A stretch of DNA of 15,744 nt from Candidatus Odyssella thessalonicensis (GCA_005240015.1 SBBV01000135.1:1-15744), one strand, 5' to 3'; counted from the stretch's first letter, positions 6,275-14,250 are shown. Notes: a model not told the origin generated them from the letters alone. Translations and numbers: made by a program.

Positions 6275-7234
6275 CTAGAATTGCCACGCGGCGACGAAGA
6301 TCGCCGCCATCGCACCCGCCAGCGCCAGGCTCCACTTGTCCTTGATCGCGAATTCGACCGGATCGTCGTCGAGCTCGCCGCGGCCGGCCAGCAGCCAGTA
6401 GCGGCCGAGCCAGAGGAACAGCACGGCCGGCAGCGCCCACAGCAGGACGGGCGTCTTGTAGAACGCGGCGCTGAAGGCCTCGTGCAGCAGGTAGAGAATC
6501 ATGATCAGCACGGCGGCGATGCCGGTCGAGACGCCGAGGCCGAACAAGAGCGGCCCGTCCTTGGCGAAATAGCCGCGGCCGTGAATGATCTCGCGGCCGA
6601 GCGTTCCGGTACGCGCCACTTCGGTGTGGCGCTTGCCGAGCGACAGGGAGAGGAAAATGAACATCGAGAAGACCAGGAGCCACGGCGAGGCGACCACCTG
6701 CGCGAGGTGGATGCCGAACACGAGCCTGAGCGTGAACAGCACGGCCAGGATGAACACGTCGAGCACCGGCACGCGCTTCAGGCTGAACGAATACGCCAGG
6801 GTCAGCCCGCAGTAGGCGAGCAGGATCGCGACCGCGCCGAGATCGATGCTGGCGGCGATGCCGAAGCTCACGGCCGTGCCGATCGCGATCGCCGTGAGCG
6901 CCGGGCCGAGCGGCAGGTCGCCGTTGGCCAGCGGCCGTGTCCATTTCGACCAATGCAGGCGGTCGTACCGCAGGTCGCGCAGGTCGTTGAGGATGTAGGT
7001 TGACGAGGCCAGGATCCCGAACGCGATGAATCCGGCGACGCACGCCTTCCACGCGTCCAGGCTCTGGAATTTTCCCGCCAGGATCAGCGGGACGAAGATG
7101 ACGAGATTCTTGACCCACTGATGCAGCCGCAGCGACTTCAACAGCGGCAGCAGGATGCGCTTGCGGCCGACGAGATTGGCCTCGAGCGTCGCCACCTTGA
7201 GCGCGCCGCGGTCTCTGGTTCCATCCGCGTTCAT
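6275..7234 (-). CDS. UbiA-family prenyltransferase, decaprenyl-phosphate phosphoribosyltransferase-like
   Basis: This is a 319-residue polytopic membrane enzyme with about eight or nine hydrophobic segments. The opening SLRLHQWVKNLVIFVPL (about 34-50) is typical of the branch that transfers phosphoribose to polyprenyl phosphate (Rv3806c-like) rather than of quinone UbiA. The first Asp-rich motif is NDLRDLRYD with N83, D84, D87 and D91, which binds Mg-diphosphate. The RPLANGDLP loop follows, and the second catalytic region is YSFSLKRVPVLDVF. The ATG at 7234 has GGAG nine bases upstream. A longer frame from 7279 has no ribosome site and gives a poor N-terminus. The product would be a lipid-linked pentose phosphate or similar donor, which fits the lipid-donor GT-C glycosyltransferases at 11424-15648. 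The epimerases DprE1/DprE2 that would complete arabinose formation are not in this window. Confidence 0.88.
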   Translation of the reverse strand: MNADGTRDRGALKVATLEANLVGRKRILLPLLKSLRLHQWVKNLVIFVPLILAGKFQSLDAWKACVAGFIAFGILASSTYILNDLRDLRYDRLHWSKWTRPLANGDLPLGPALTAIAIGTAVSFGIAASIDLGAVAILLAYCGLTLAYSFSLKRVPVLDVFILAVLFTLRLVFGIHLAQVVASPWLLVFSMFIFLSLSLGKRHTEVARTGTLGREIIHGRGYFAKDGPLLFGLGVSTGIAAVLIMILYLLHEAFSAAFYKTPVLLWALPAVLFLWLGRYWLLAGRGELDDDPVEFAIKDKWSLALAGAMAAIFVAAWQF

Positions 7235-7584
7235 CGCAGCGCGCTCCGCTGCGGGAAAAGCGCGGGCCGGACGTTCCATCCGGGCACGATGAGGCTAGGC
7301 TGCCGGCAATCCAGACGCAGTTTCATCGCTCACGACTCGAGCTGGCGCGGCTGCCACCGCTCCATGCGTTGCAGGGAACCCGCCCAAGACGCGAACGCTA
7401 GGTAGTTCGCCCGATCCGAGCCGACGGCGGCGCTGATCGCACGTCCCCGTATCCTGTGCATTCAAGCACCCCTGGCTGGCCAGCGACCCCTTTCCGTGGA
7501 GTCTCCCCTCCGGCAGCTACGCAAAAGTATCTAGAATACGGTGCCTGGGCAACCGAAGAAGTGATGACAAAACAGCCTCCGCTC

Positions 7585-7604
7585 AAAAAAATTTCTTGAA
7601 ATTT
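7585..7604 (-). terminator. A+T palindrome followed by a T-run downstream of the carbamoyltransferase gene
   Basis: On the minus strand AAATTTC (7604-7598), two bases, and GAAATTT (7595-7589) are followed by TTTT (7588-7585), about 65-85 bases past the carbamoyltransferase stop. The stem is all A/T but one pair and the 2-base loop is too tight for a good RNA hairpin. It could therefore be a weak terminator or a protein-binding dyad. Confidence 0.3.
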
Positions 7605-7629
7605 GGCGGGCACGATTCGCGCGGTGTGC

Positions 7630-7647
7630 CCCATAGCCCGTTATGGG
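7630..7647 (-). terminator. Short hairpin just after the carbamoyltransferase gene
   Basis: CCCATA (7630-7635) and TATGGG (7642-7647) form a 6-base stem with a 6-base loop, about 20 bases past the carbamoyltransferase stop. No T-run follows it directly, though an A+T-rich tract starts some 25 bases further along the transcript. Confidence 0.3.
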
Positions 7648-7667
7648 AAATGCCCTCGCGCCGCGCT

Positions 7668-9503
7668 CTAGTCCGGATCGAAGCGGTGCTTGTAGTCCTT
7701 GGCTAGCGCCGGGTTTTGCCGGTCCTTCTTCATCAGGCAGCGGCCGGCCACCAGCGTTTCCATCTCGGTGCCCATGAAGCAGCGGAACGCGTCCTCGGGC
7801 GTGCACACGATGGGCTCGCCGCGCACGTTGAAGCTGGTGTTGACCAGCACCGAGCAGCCGGTGCGCGCCTTCCACGATTTCAACAGCGCGTGGAAGCGGG
7901 GGTTGGTCTCGGCGTGCACCGTCTGGATGCGCGCCGAATAGTCGACGTGGGTGACGGCGGGGATGTCCGAGCGCGGCACGTTGAGCTTGTCGATGCCGAA
8001 CAGCTGCTCCTCGGCCTCGGAGAGCTGCCGCCGGCGATTGCGCTTCACGTCGGCGACGAGGAGCATGTAGGGGCTCGGCTGGTCGAGCTCGAAATACTCG
8101 GCCACGTCCTCGTCGAGCACCGCCGGCGCGAACGGGCGGAAGCTCTCGCGGTACTTGATGCGGAGATTGAGCGTCTTCTGCATCGTGGGATTGCGCGGAT
8201 CGCCCAGGATCGAGCGCGCGCCCAAGGCGCGCGGGCCGAACTCCATGCGCCCCTGGAACCACCCGACGGCGTCGCCGGCGGCCAGCGCATCGACTGTGCG
8301 CTCGAGCAGCGGCGCCTCGTCGTGCGTTTCGAACCGCGCGCCGGCGGCGGCCAAGCGCTGCTCGATCTCGCCGTCGGCATAGGCCGGACCCAGGAACGAG
8401 CCCTGCATGCCGTCGAGCGCGCCGTTCAAGGGCCGGTCCTTGCCGACGTGGAGATGCCAGGCCGCGAGCGCAGCGCCAACCGCGCCGCCGGCATCGCCCG
8501 CGGCCGGCTGCATCCAGAGATTCTTGAAGCGGCCGTCGCGCAGGATCTTGCCGTTGGCGACGCAATTGAGCGCCACGCCGCCGGCGAGGCACAGATTCGG
8601 GATCGCATAGGTGCGCGCGAGCTCGCGCGTCATACGAAGCATCACCTCCTCGGTCACCTTCTGCACCGAGGCAGCGAGATCCATGTGCCGCTGTGTCAGG
8701 CGCTCGGCGGGATCGCGCGGCTTGCCGCCGAACAGCGCGTCGAACTTCGGTGCCGTCATCCTGAGGCCGGTCGCGTAGTCGAAATAGCTCTGGTCGAGCC
8801 AGAAGCTGCCGTCCTCCTTCAAGTCGATCAGGTGATCGAGGATCAGCTGCGCGTATTTGGGCTCGCCATAGGGTGCGAGGCCCATCACCTTGTATTCGCC
8901 GGAATTGACCTTGAACCCGGTGTAGTAGGTGAAGGCCGAGTAGAGCAGGCCGAGGCTGTGCGGCCAGCGGATCTCGCGCACGATGTCGAGCTGGCGCCCG
9001 CGGCCCACCGACACCGACGCCGTCGCCCATTCCCCGACGCCGTCGAGCGTCAGCACCGCCGCTTCGCTGAACGGCGACGGGAAGAACGCCGAGGCGGCGT
9101 GGCTCTGATGATGCTCGGCGAAGAGCAGCTTGTCCGCCACCTTGCCCTTGGCGCCGAAGGCCTCGAGCGACTTGATGAGGTTCGCCTTCTGGAACAGCTT
9201 CTCCTTGATCCAGACCGGGATCGCGGCGCGGAACGATCGGAACCCGCGCGGCGCATTGGCGAGATAGGTCTCGATCAGCCGCTCGAATTTCAGGAACGGC
9301 TTCTCGTTGAAGACGATGTGATCCAGATCTTCGAGCCCGACGCCGCCTTCCTTCAGGCAATAGGCGATGGCGTTCTCGGGAAAGCCGGGATCGTGCTTCT
9401 TGCGCGTGAAGCGTTCCTCCTGCGCGGCGGCGACGACCTTGCCGTCGCGCAGCAGCACCGCGGCGCTGTCGTGATAGAAGGCCGAGATGCCGAGGATGTG
9501 CAT
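7668..9503 (-). CDS. O-carbamoyltransferase, NodU/CmcH/TobZ family
   Basis: The enzyme uses carbamoyl phosphate and ATP to make a carbamoyl-adenylate, then carbamoylates a hydroxyl, usually on a sugar or natural product. The 611 residues match full-length two-domain members. The N-terminal Kae1-like domain starts ILGISAFYHDSAAVLL and has AAQEERFTRKKHD, the metal/active-site HHQSHAAS (H131, H132, H135) and VLTLDGVGEWATASV. The C-terminal domain carries FQGRMEFGPRALGARSILGD, KYRESFRPFAPAVL and LVNTSFNVRGEPIVCTPEDA, all hallmark blocks. GAGG seven bases before ATG 9503 sets the start. It is the last gene of a minus-strand run after the DUF5989 and SxtJ genes, a grouping I recognise from many envelope and polysaccharide loci. 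The acceptor is unknown; envelope glycan is favoured by the neighbouring glycosyltransferases. Confidence 0.96.
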   Translation of the reverse strand: MHILGISAFYHDSAAVLLRDGKVVAAAQEERFTRKKHDPGFPENAIAYCLKEGGVGLEDLDHIVFNEKPFLKFERLIETYLANAPRGFRSFRAAIPVWIKEKLFQKANLIKSLEAFGAKGKVADKLLFAEHHQSHAASAFFPSPFSEAAVLTLDGVGEWATASVSVGRGRQLDIVREIRWPHSLGLLYSAFTYYTGFKVNSGEYKVMGLAPYGEPKYAQLILDHLIDLKEDGSFWLDQSYFDYATGLRMTAPKFDALFGGKPRDPAERLTQRHMDLAASVQKVTEEVMLRMTRELARTYAIPNLCLAGGVALNCVANGKILRDGRFKNLWMQPAAGDAGGAVGAALAAWHLHVGKDRPLNGALDGMQGSFLGPAYADGEIEQRLAAAGARFETHDEAPLLERTVDALAAGDAVGWFQGRMEFGPRALGARSILGDPRNPTMQKTLNLRIKYRESFRPFAPAVLDEDVAEYFELDQPSPYMLLVADVKRNRRRQLSEAEEQLFGIDKLNVPRSDIPAVTHVDYSARIQTVHAETNPRFHALLKSWKARTGCSVLVNTSFNVRGEPIVCTPEDAFRCFMGTEMETLVAGRCLMKKDRQNPALAKDYKHRFDPD

Positions 9504-9540
9504 CAGCGCGCCTCGGATCCGAGCGGCGAGACTGGGCGCG

Positions 9541-9693
9541 CTAGAACACGGTGTAGATGAACGGCCCGATCGCCGAGCCTTGCGCCAGGATGAGGAGGCC
9601 GCCGAAGACGAGCAGCACGATCAAGACGGGCAAGAGCCACCACTTCTTGCGCGCCCGCATGTAGACGAAGAGCTCTCGCAACAGCGATCCCAT
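9541..9693 (-). CDS. DUF5989-family small membrane protein (50 residues)
   Basis: The frame runs from ATG 9693 (MGSLLRELFVYMRARKKWW) to TAG at 9541. A single transmembrane segment, LLPVLIVLLVFGGLLILA, spans about residues 20-37, preceded by a basic RARKKWW that should stay cytoplasmic, and the chain ends AIGPFIYTVF. Length, charge pattern and the GPFIYTVF end match the small DUF5989 proteins that occur beside SxtJ and carbamoyltransferase genes. It is 37 bases upstream of the carbamoyltransferase and 56 bases after SxtJ, so probably cotranscribed. Function is unknown; a membrane anchor or adaptor for the carbamoyltransferase is conceivable. It is short enough to be missed by automated calling. 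Confidence 0.88.
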   Translation of the reverse strand: MGSLLRELFVYMRARKKWWLLPVLIVLLVFGGLLILAQGSAIGPFIYTVF

Positions 9694-9749
9694 GGATTTC
9701 CGTTCCCCGATTGCGGCTCATTTTCGCTGAAAGGGCCAAAGCGAGCCAG

Positions 9750-10166
9750 TCAGAATTGGTTGCGCATGGAGTGGCCGGGCTCCGCCGGATCGCGCGCGAT
9801 CCAGTAGGTCTTGAGCTCGGGCTTGCGCCGGCGGATCAACGGGTCGCGCCAGACCTGCATCAAGAGGCCCATCGGCACGAACGCCACGACGAAGACCAGC
9901 AGCATCACCACCGGGTTCATGACGCGGCTCAGCAGCAGCGCGAACTTGAACCACGCACGATTGAGCGGCTTGAGCAGCGCCGGCCGCGCGAAGCTCACAA
10001 CGAGCAGCACGCCGGCGATCGCTACCGCGCTGATCCACACCGCTTGCGTGCCGCGGAACAGCACGGCGACGATCGCGGCGACCACGGCGAAGACGATGCC
10101 GGTCCCCCGCTCCGAGGGCGGCTTGATCTTGCTCGTCACCAATGGGTCGTGAAAACCGCCGGCCAT
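9750..10166 (-). CDS. SxtJ-family membrane protein
   Basis: This is a 138-residue protein with three hydrophobic stretches: IVFAVVAAIVAVLF (about 24-37), AVWISAVAIAGVLLVVSFA (about 42-60) and VVMLLVFVVAFVPMGLLMQVW (about 86-106). The family pattern is the LKPLNRAWFKFALLLSRVMNP block between segments two and three, then GLLMQVWRDPL and a C-terminus rich in Arg, Trp and Pro that ends SMRNQF. SxtJ is named from saxitoxin clusters, where it lies beside a carbamoyltransferase, and its role is not established. Here it precedes the DUF5989 and carbamoyltransferase genes on the same strand. The ATG at 10166 has an AGAG-type ribosome site of only moderate quality. Confidence 0.88.
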   Translation of the reverse strand: MAGGFHDPLVTSKIKPPSERGTGIVFAVVAAIVAVLFRGTQAVWISAVAIAGVLLVVSFARPALLKPLNRAWFKFALLLSRVMNPVVMLLVFVVAFVPMGLLMQVWRDPLIRRRKPELKTYWIARDPAEPGHSMRNQF

Positions 10167-10244
10167 TCCTGCTCTTTCGAACGCGCCCCCGATGGCGCGC
10201 CGGCAAACTAGCCTAGTGCCGCCCTGAGCGCCACGGCCGGCTTG

Positions 10245-10259
10245 CCGCCGCTTCGGCGG
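10245..10259 (-). terminator. GC-rich hairpin right after the MDR oxidoreductase gene
   Basis: CCGCCG (10245-10250) and CGGCGG (10254-10259) pair with a 3-base loop, starting 4 bases past the oxidoreductase stop and before the SxtJ gene. No T-run follows, so it may be a processing or attenuation element rather than a full terminator within the minus-strand gene run. Confidence 0.35.
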
Positions 10260-10262
10260 GCC

Positions 10263-11309
10263 TCAGCCGTGCCTTACCAGAACCTTGATAACGCGCTCGG
10301 GCTGGTCCGCGATCCATTGGACCGCGCCGGCCGCGTCGGCGAACGGTACAACTGGGTCGAGAATCCCGTCCGCGGTAATCGTGCCCGTGCTGAGGTCGTC
10401 AGCCACGATTTTTTGGAGGTCCTTGGCGTAGAGCGGCCGCGGACCCCGCACCGGGTTGTTCCAGCCGAAGGCCGGCAGCGAGGCGAGCAGGCTGATCCGG
10501 TTATGGAAGAACTCCTCGCCGAGGTTGAGCCGCTCGTCGGCCGGACCGTAGAAGCCGACGCAGACCACGCGCCCGCATTGGCGCGCGGCGCGGATCGCGA
10601 GCGTGAGATTGGCGATGCTGCCCGAGCATTCGATCGCCGCGTCGACGCCGCCCGTCTGCTGCTTGAGGTCGCGCGCGAGATCGCCGTGCGCCTTGGAGTC
10701 GAAGCTGTGCGCGGCGCCGAAGCGCTCGGCGAGCCTGCGGCGCGGCGCGAAGCTCGATGCCGCAAGCACGCGCGCGCCCTTCGCCTTCGCGTATTGAACC
10801 GCGAACAGGCCGATCGCGCCGAGGCCGGTGACGAGCACGGATTCGCCGGCCGCGATGGCACCGTCGAGCACCCCTCCGAGCGCGAACGAGGCCGGATCGA
10901 TCGCCAGCGCCTGCTCGGGCGAGAGCGCCCCGAGCGGCTGCAACTTTTCCGTCGGCAAGACATGGATGTCAGCGATCGGCGCCCAGGCGTAGACGAGCTG
11001 GCCCGCGGCGAGGCCACGAACCCCGGCGCCCGCCTCGACGACCTCGCCCACTACCATGTTGCCGAGGGGGCGCGGATAGAAGTCTTGTGGCGTCGTCTCG
11101 CGCTCGAACAGGCGTAGGCGCGGATTGAACTTCCGCGCGGCGAACGGGCTCAGCCCGAGATAGGCCATCATCTCGGTGCCGTGCTTGAAGGTCGAGTAGA
11201 GCGAGCGGACGACGGCGTCGCCCGGCCCGAGGGGCGGCAACGCCTTCTCGGCGAAGCGCACCTGCCGCGGCCCCTCGAGCATCAGGACACGTTGCGTGCT
11301 CGGCGGCAT
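10263..11309 (-). CDS. Zinc-less MDR-family (alcohol dehydrogenase-like) oxidoreductase
   Basis: This is a 348-residue medium-chain dehydrogenase. The N-terminal GroES-like domain is present, but where zinc enzymes have CGTD this one has HGTE (43-46), and where they have GHE it has GNM (83-85). The four-cysteine structural zinc lobe is absent too, so it should act without zinc. The Rossmann fold is clear: SVLVTGLGAIGLFAVQYAKAKGARVLAAS, with G162, G164 and G167. Later blocks are DAAIECSGS and GRVVCVGFYG. The closest general resemblance is to the BchC-like/zinc-lacking branch that oxidises or reduces hydroxyls on sugars or large ring compounds. Start ATG 11309 is the first in frame; its ribosome site is weak. 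It shares a 114-base divergent intergenic region with the glycosyltransferase operon and heads the minus-strand SxtJ/carbamoyltransferase run, so a role in nucleotide- or lipid-sugar modification is plausible but inferred. Confidence 0.87.
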   Translation of the reverse strand: MPPSTQRVLMLEGPRQVRFAEKALPPLGPGDAVVRSLYSTFKHGTEMMAYLGLSPFAARKFNPRLRLFERETTPQDFYPRPLGNMVVGEVVEAGAGVRGLAAGQLVYAWAPIADIHVLPTEKLQPLGALSPEQALAIDPASFALGGVLDGAIAAGESVLVTGLGAIGLFAVQYAKAKGARVLAASSFAPRRRLAERFGAAHSFDSKAHGDLARDLKQQTGGVDAAIECSGSIANLTLAIRAARQCGRVVCVGFYGPADERLNLGEEFFHNRISLLASLPAFGWNNPVRGPRPLYAKDLQKIVADDLSTGTITADGILDPVVPFADAAGAVQWIADQPERVIKVLVRHG

Positions 11310-11423
11310 GGGCGGCGAGGCTCCGGGGGGCGGAAAGGGACTTTCGCCCGTATACGCCACCCGGGAGATTGCGCAAAGCGGGCCGAGCGGGCAGAAACCC
11401 CGCATGGGGCAAGGAGCCGGTTG

Positions 11424-12914
11424 GTGCAGCAGAGCGACGCGCTTCGTTTCCGCGTGAATCTCCTTGGCGCGCTGGCGCTTACCGCCTACGGGGCGATGGC
11501 GCTGCTCTCCTGGGTGCAGGCGCCGGCGCTCTGGGGCAGCCGCACCGACGTCCCCAAGGCGAACGCGTTCTTCCGCAGCCTCGCCGAGGCCATTCCCGGC
11601 GTCGGTCTCCACCGCCTCTTCGACGGCACTTCCGTCGTCATCAGCCACTTCATTCCGCTCGGGCTCGCCACGCTCGCCGCGCTGTTGCTCGTCGGGTTGC
11701 TCATGCGCCGCCGCGCCGACGCCGGCGACGCCCTGGCGCATTTGATCCTCCGCTGGTCGATCGCCTTCGCCGCGGTCTCCGCGCTCGCCTTTCCGGTCTT
11801 CACGCAGGATTTCTGGCTCTCGGCCGCGTGGGGGCGGATGGTCGCGGCGGCAGAGAACCCTTACCACCAGATGTTCACGCCCCAGTCGCTCGACGGCATC
11901 CCGCTCGACCATTTTCCGATGGCGATGTCGTACGGGCCGGCCTGGGCGATCCTTTCGGGCGTGGTGATGGCCGTCTCGGGCAAGAGCCTGATCGCGACGG
12001 CGATCCTGTTCAAAACGCTGCTCGGCGCGGCGTGGATCGGATCGCTCGTGCTGGTGGCGCGCATCGCCGCAGCGCGCGGCGGCGGAGAGCGCTGCCTCGC
12101 CGTGGCGCTGTTCGGCTGGATCCCGGTCGGCGTCACGCAGACCGTGGCCGAGGGCCACAACGACATCCTCATGGCCGGGCTGGCGCTGCTGTGGCTCTAC
12201 CTGCTCGTCCGCGGGCGCTTTCTTGCGCCGGTGGCGCTGGCGGTTTCGGCGATGTCGAAATACGTGACCGGCCCGCTCGTCGTCGTCGATGCGATCGCGG
12301 CCTTGCGGCTCAGCCGGCTCTCGTGGCGCGCGTTCATCCTGCGCTATGTGGCGCCGGGGCTCGTCGGCCTTGGGCTGCTCGCGGTCTTCTATCGCTCGTT
12401 CAAGTTCTTCGACGGCACGCGCCTCGTGAACCAGTGGTATTTCCTCATGCCGCGCAACGCGATCGGTGCGCTCGAGGACGCGCTGGACATCCCGCTCGTT
12501 CCGCTCGAATACCTGATCCACGCGGTCTTCGCCGCCATCGCGGTGATGAGCCTCGTCGTGCTCTACCGGCGGCCCTCCGCCGAGAACGTCGTGCGGGCGG
12601 CGCTGGCGCTGCTGTGCGTGGTCATGTTCGCGCTCGCCGCGCACATCTGGGCCTGGTACCTCGTCTGGACGCTCGGCTTCGCTGCGCTGACGCCCACCTG
12701 GTGGCTCTCGCGCTTCGTCATCGGCATTTCGGTGCTGGTGCCGTTCACGGTGGCGCTGTGGTGGATCAAGGGCCTCGACTATTACCAGGAATGGGCGTCG
12801 CTGATCATGTATGTGGGCGCGCTCGTGTGGGCCTTGGCGACGCGCGAGTCAGCGGCTGGGCGCGTTCCGGCCCGCGAGGCTGAGGAAGCCGCGCAAGGCT
12901 CGCTCGGGCGATGA
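11424..12914 (+). CDS. GT-C fold polyprenyl-phosphate-sugar glycosyltransferase (MptA/B- or GT87-like), first of three
   Basis: This is a 496-residue integral membrane protein with about a dozen hydrophobic segments. The GTG start at 11424 is fixed by AAGGAG seven bases upstream; no ATG lies nearby. After the first long loop the motif TQDFWLSAAWGRMVA (D129) followed by ENPYHQMF is the GT-C signature region, placing a catalytic Asp on the periplasmic side. Other family marks are MSYGPAWAIL, TVAEGHNDILMAGLALLWLY (E243) and AMSKYVTGPLVV. The EGHND and SKYV blocks resemble actinobacterial polyprenol-phosphomannose-dependent mannosyltransferases. The sugar and acceptor cannot be read from sequence. 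The C-terminal 30 or so residues are a polar cytoplasmic tail. Its stop overlaps the next start by 4 bases (ATGA), implying coupled translation. Confidence 0.85.
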   Translation: MQQSDALRFRVNLLGALALTAYGAMALLSWVQAPALWGSRTDVPKANAFFRSLAEAIPGVGLHRLFDGTSVVISHFIPLGLATLAALLLVGLLMRRRADAGDALAHLILRWSIAFAAVSALAFPVFTQDFWLSAAWGRMVAAAENPYHQMFTPQSLDGIPLDHFPMAMSYGPAWAILSGVVMAVSGKSLIATAILFKTLLGAAWIGSLVLVARIAAARGGGERCLAVALFGWIPVGVTQTVAEGHNDILMAGLALLWLYLLVRGRFLAPVALAVSAMSKYVTGPLVVVDAIAALRLSRLSWRAFILRYVAPGLVGLGLLAVFYRSFKFFDGTRLVNQWYFLMPRNAIGALEDALDIPLVPLEYLIHAVFAAIAVMSLVVLYRRPSAENVVRAALALLCVVMFALAAHIWAWYLVWTLGFAALTPTWWLSRFVIGISVLVPFTVALWWIKGLDYYQEWASLIMYVGALVWALATRESAAGRVPAREAEEAAQGSLGR

Positions 12915-14245
12915 GCCGTTCCGCAGGAGCGGAGGGCGATGCGCTGGGCGGCCACGACACGGCGGCGGCGCCGAAGCCAGCCGCAGAGGCCAAGCCGGCG
13001 GCGAAGAGCCGCCTGCCGATCTGGCTTGCGGCAGGGCTCGGCGGCGTCGCCGTGCATCTCGTGCTCTGGCAGATCTCCGAGCCGTCCGCGCTGTTCAGCG
13101 ACTTCTTCAAGGCCAACTGGGAAGCGGCGGCACATCTCTGGGAGGATGGCTGGAACGCGACTTTCCCGCTCACCGAGAAGGGCGGCTTCTCGCAGCTGCC
13201 GAGCCTCGGCTGGCTCTACGTGCCGTTCCTGGCGCTCGGCGAGAGCTGGGCGGGCTGGGGCTGGACCGCGCTGGGATTGGCGGCTCTGCTCGCCGCCTGG
13301 GCGCTGCTCGTGCGCCTGGCGCGCCTCGAGCCGCCGCTGGCGGCAGCACTCTTGTTCTGCTTCCTCGCCAACGGCCCCGCCGTCAACAGCCTGCGCGAGG
13401 GGCAGACCTCGCACATCATGCTGTTCCTGCTCGTCGCGGGGCTCGCGCTGTGGCGGCGCAGGCGCGAGTTCTTGGCCGGGCTCGCCTTCGGCCTTTGTGC
13501 CGCGATCAAGCTGCCGCTGCTCTTCCTCGGCGTCTACTTCCTCTACCGGCGGCGCTGGCGCATCGCGGCGGGCGGCGGCGCAGCGGTCGGCCTTGTCGTG
13601 CTGACCTCGGCCGCGCAGTTCGGCTTCGGCAGCCTCGTCGCGTGGTACCAGGAGTGGGTGGCGCCCTATCTCAGCGGCTACATCCCGGCCTTCAACGTGC
13701 AATCGATCGACGGATTTCTGCTGCGCCTCGAAAAGGGCGAGGCGTTCATGATCCACTGGGATCCGCCTTTCGCACCCTCGTTGTTCCACCGCATCGCGCG
13801 CGCCGTTGCCCTCATCGCGCTGTTCGGGACCACCATGTGGCTGATCTGGCGCGGCGCACGCCTTGCGCCCACCGCCGGCGCCGAGCCCTCCCCGCGCGAG
13901 CTCGTTGAGTTCGCGCTCGTGATCGCGCTCGGCTTGCTGACGAGCCCGATCTCGTGGACGCACTACTACGTCTACCTCCTGATCCCGTGGGCGCTCTATC
14001 TCGGCCGCCAGCTGCCGCTTTCCGACGATGTGGCGACGCGCTGGCTGATGCGCCTCGGTTATCTCGGCGCGTCGATGCCGATCGTGATGTGGGCGACGAC
14101 CGAGCCCAGCTGGTATAACGCCGTGCTGTCGCGGACCGTGGTTTCCGTCTGCCTCATCGGCGGGCTCTCGATGTTCGTGGCGCTGGCGCGCGGAACCTGG
14201 CGCGCCGACCGCCGCGCCCCCCTTTCTCAATCTTCGCTACCCTAA
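12911..14245 (+). CDS. GT87-family (DUF2029) membrane glycosyltransferase, second of three
   Basis: This is a 444-residue polytopic protein that begins with a polar Ala/Lys/Pro-rich cytoplasmic leader of about 34 residues before the first membrane segment. GT87 features in order are SDFFKANWEAAAHLW in the first external loop, LREGQTSHIMLFLLVAGLAL (the GQ motif), AAIKLPLLFLGVYFLYRRRW (basic residue before an LPLL helix), FNVQSIDGFLLRL, and LTSPISWTHYYVYLLIP near the C-terminus. These enzymes transfer a sugar from a polyprenyl-phosphate donor on the outer face of the inner membrane. The ATG overlaps the preceding stop (ATGA). Six bases after its own stop the third glycosyltransferase starts, so all three are probably one transcript. 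Confidence 0.88.
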   Translation: MSRSAGAEGDALGGHDTAAAPKPAAEAKPAAKSRLPIWLAAGLGGVAVHLVLWQISEPSALFSDFFKANWEAAAHLWEDGWNATFPLTEKGGFSQLPSLGWLYVPFLALGESWAGWGWTALGLAALLAAWALLVRLARLEPPLAAALLFCFLANGPAVNSLREGQTSHIMLFLLVAGLALWRRRREFLAGLAFGLCAAIKLPLLFLGVYFLYRRRWRIAAGGGAAVGLVVLTSAAQFGFGSLVAWYQEWVAPYLSGYIPAFNVQSIDGFLLRLEKGEAFMIHWDPPFAPSLFHRIARAVALIALFGTTMWLIWRGARLAPTAGAEPSPRELVEFALVIALGLLTSPISWTHYYVYLLIPWALYLGRQLPLSDDVATRWLMRLGYLGASMPIVMWATTEPSWYNAVLSRTVVSVCLIGGLSMFVALARGTWRADRRAPLSQSSLP

Positions 14246-14250
14246 GGACC

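Larger units (their letters stand above)
7235..7667. other. 433-base intergenic region between the carbamoyltransferase and UbiA genes
   Basis: I find no convincing gene here. A 78-codon minus-strand frame (7398-7634) has a mixed, low-complexity product and no ribosome site. The region includes a 6-base-stem hairpin (7630-7647) and an A+T-rich palindrome with a T-run (7585-7604), both listed separately. On the minus strand there is a promoter-like pair TTGCCC (about 7550) and TACTTT 17 bases on, which could serve the UbiA gene. The composition from about 7500 to 7650 is noticeably richer in A+T than the neighbouring genes. Confidence 0.5.

Noticed and set aside
7235..7279. Upstream ATG (7279) as the start of the UbiA gene
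   Set aside because: No ribosome site and an Arg/Pro/Ala-rich N-terminus; ATG 7234 has GGAG at nine bases.
7398..7634. 78-codon minus-strand frame in the gap before the UbiA gene
   Set aside because: No ribosome site, no hydrophobic or domain pattern, and it begins inside a hairpin; treated as non-coding.
7716..9560. 614-codon open frame on the plus strand opposite the carbamoyltransferase
   Set aside because: Its product is an Arg/Glu/Ala/Leu-rich low-complexity chain with no motif, antisense to a gene with many hallmark blocks. Long antisense frames are expected in G+C-rich coding DNA.
10263..12644. 793-codon minus-strand frame including the MDR enzyme
   Set aside because: Only the last 348 codons (from ATG 11309) look like protein; the upstream part is the antisense of the first glycosyltransferase.
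12782..14230. 482-codon minus-strand frame opposite the second glycosyltransferase
   Set aside because: Highly polar Arg/Glu/Gln-rich product with no recognisable fold; it mirrors a membrane protein whose codons give such an antisense composition.
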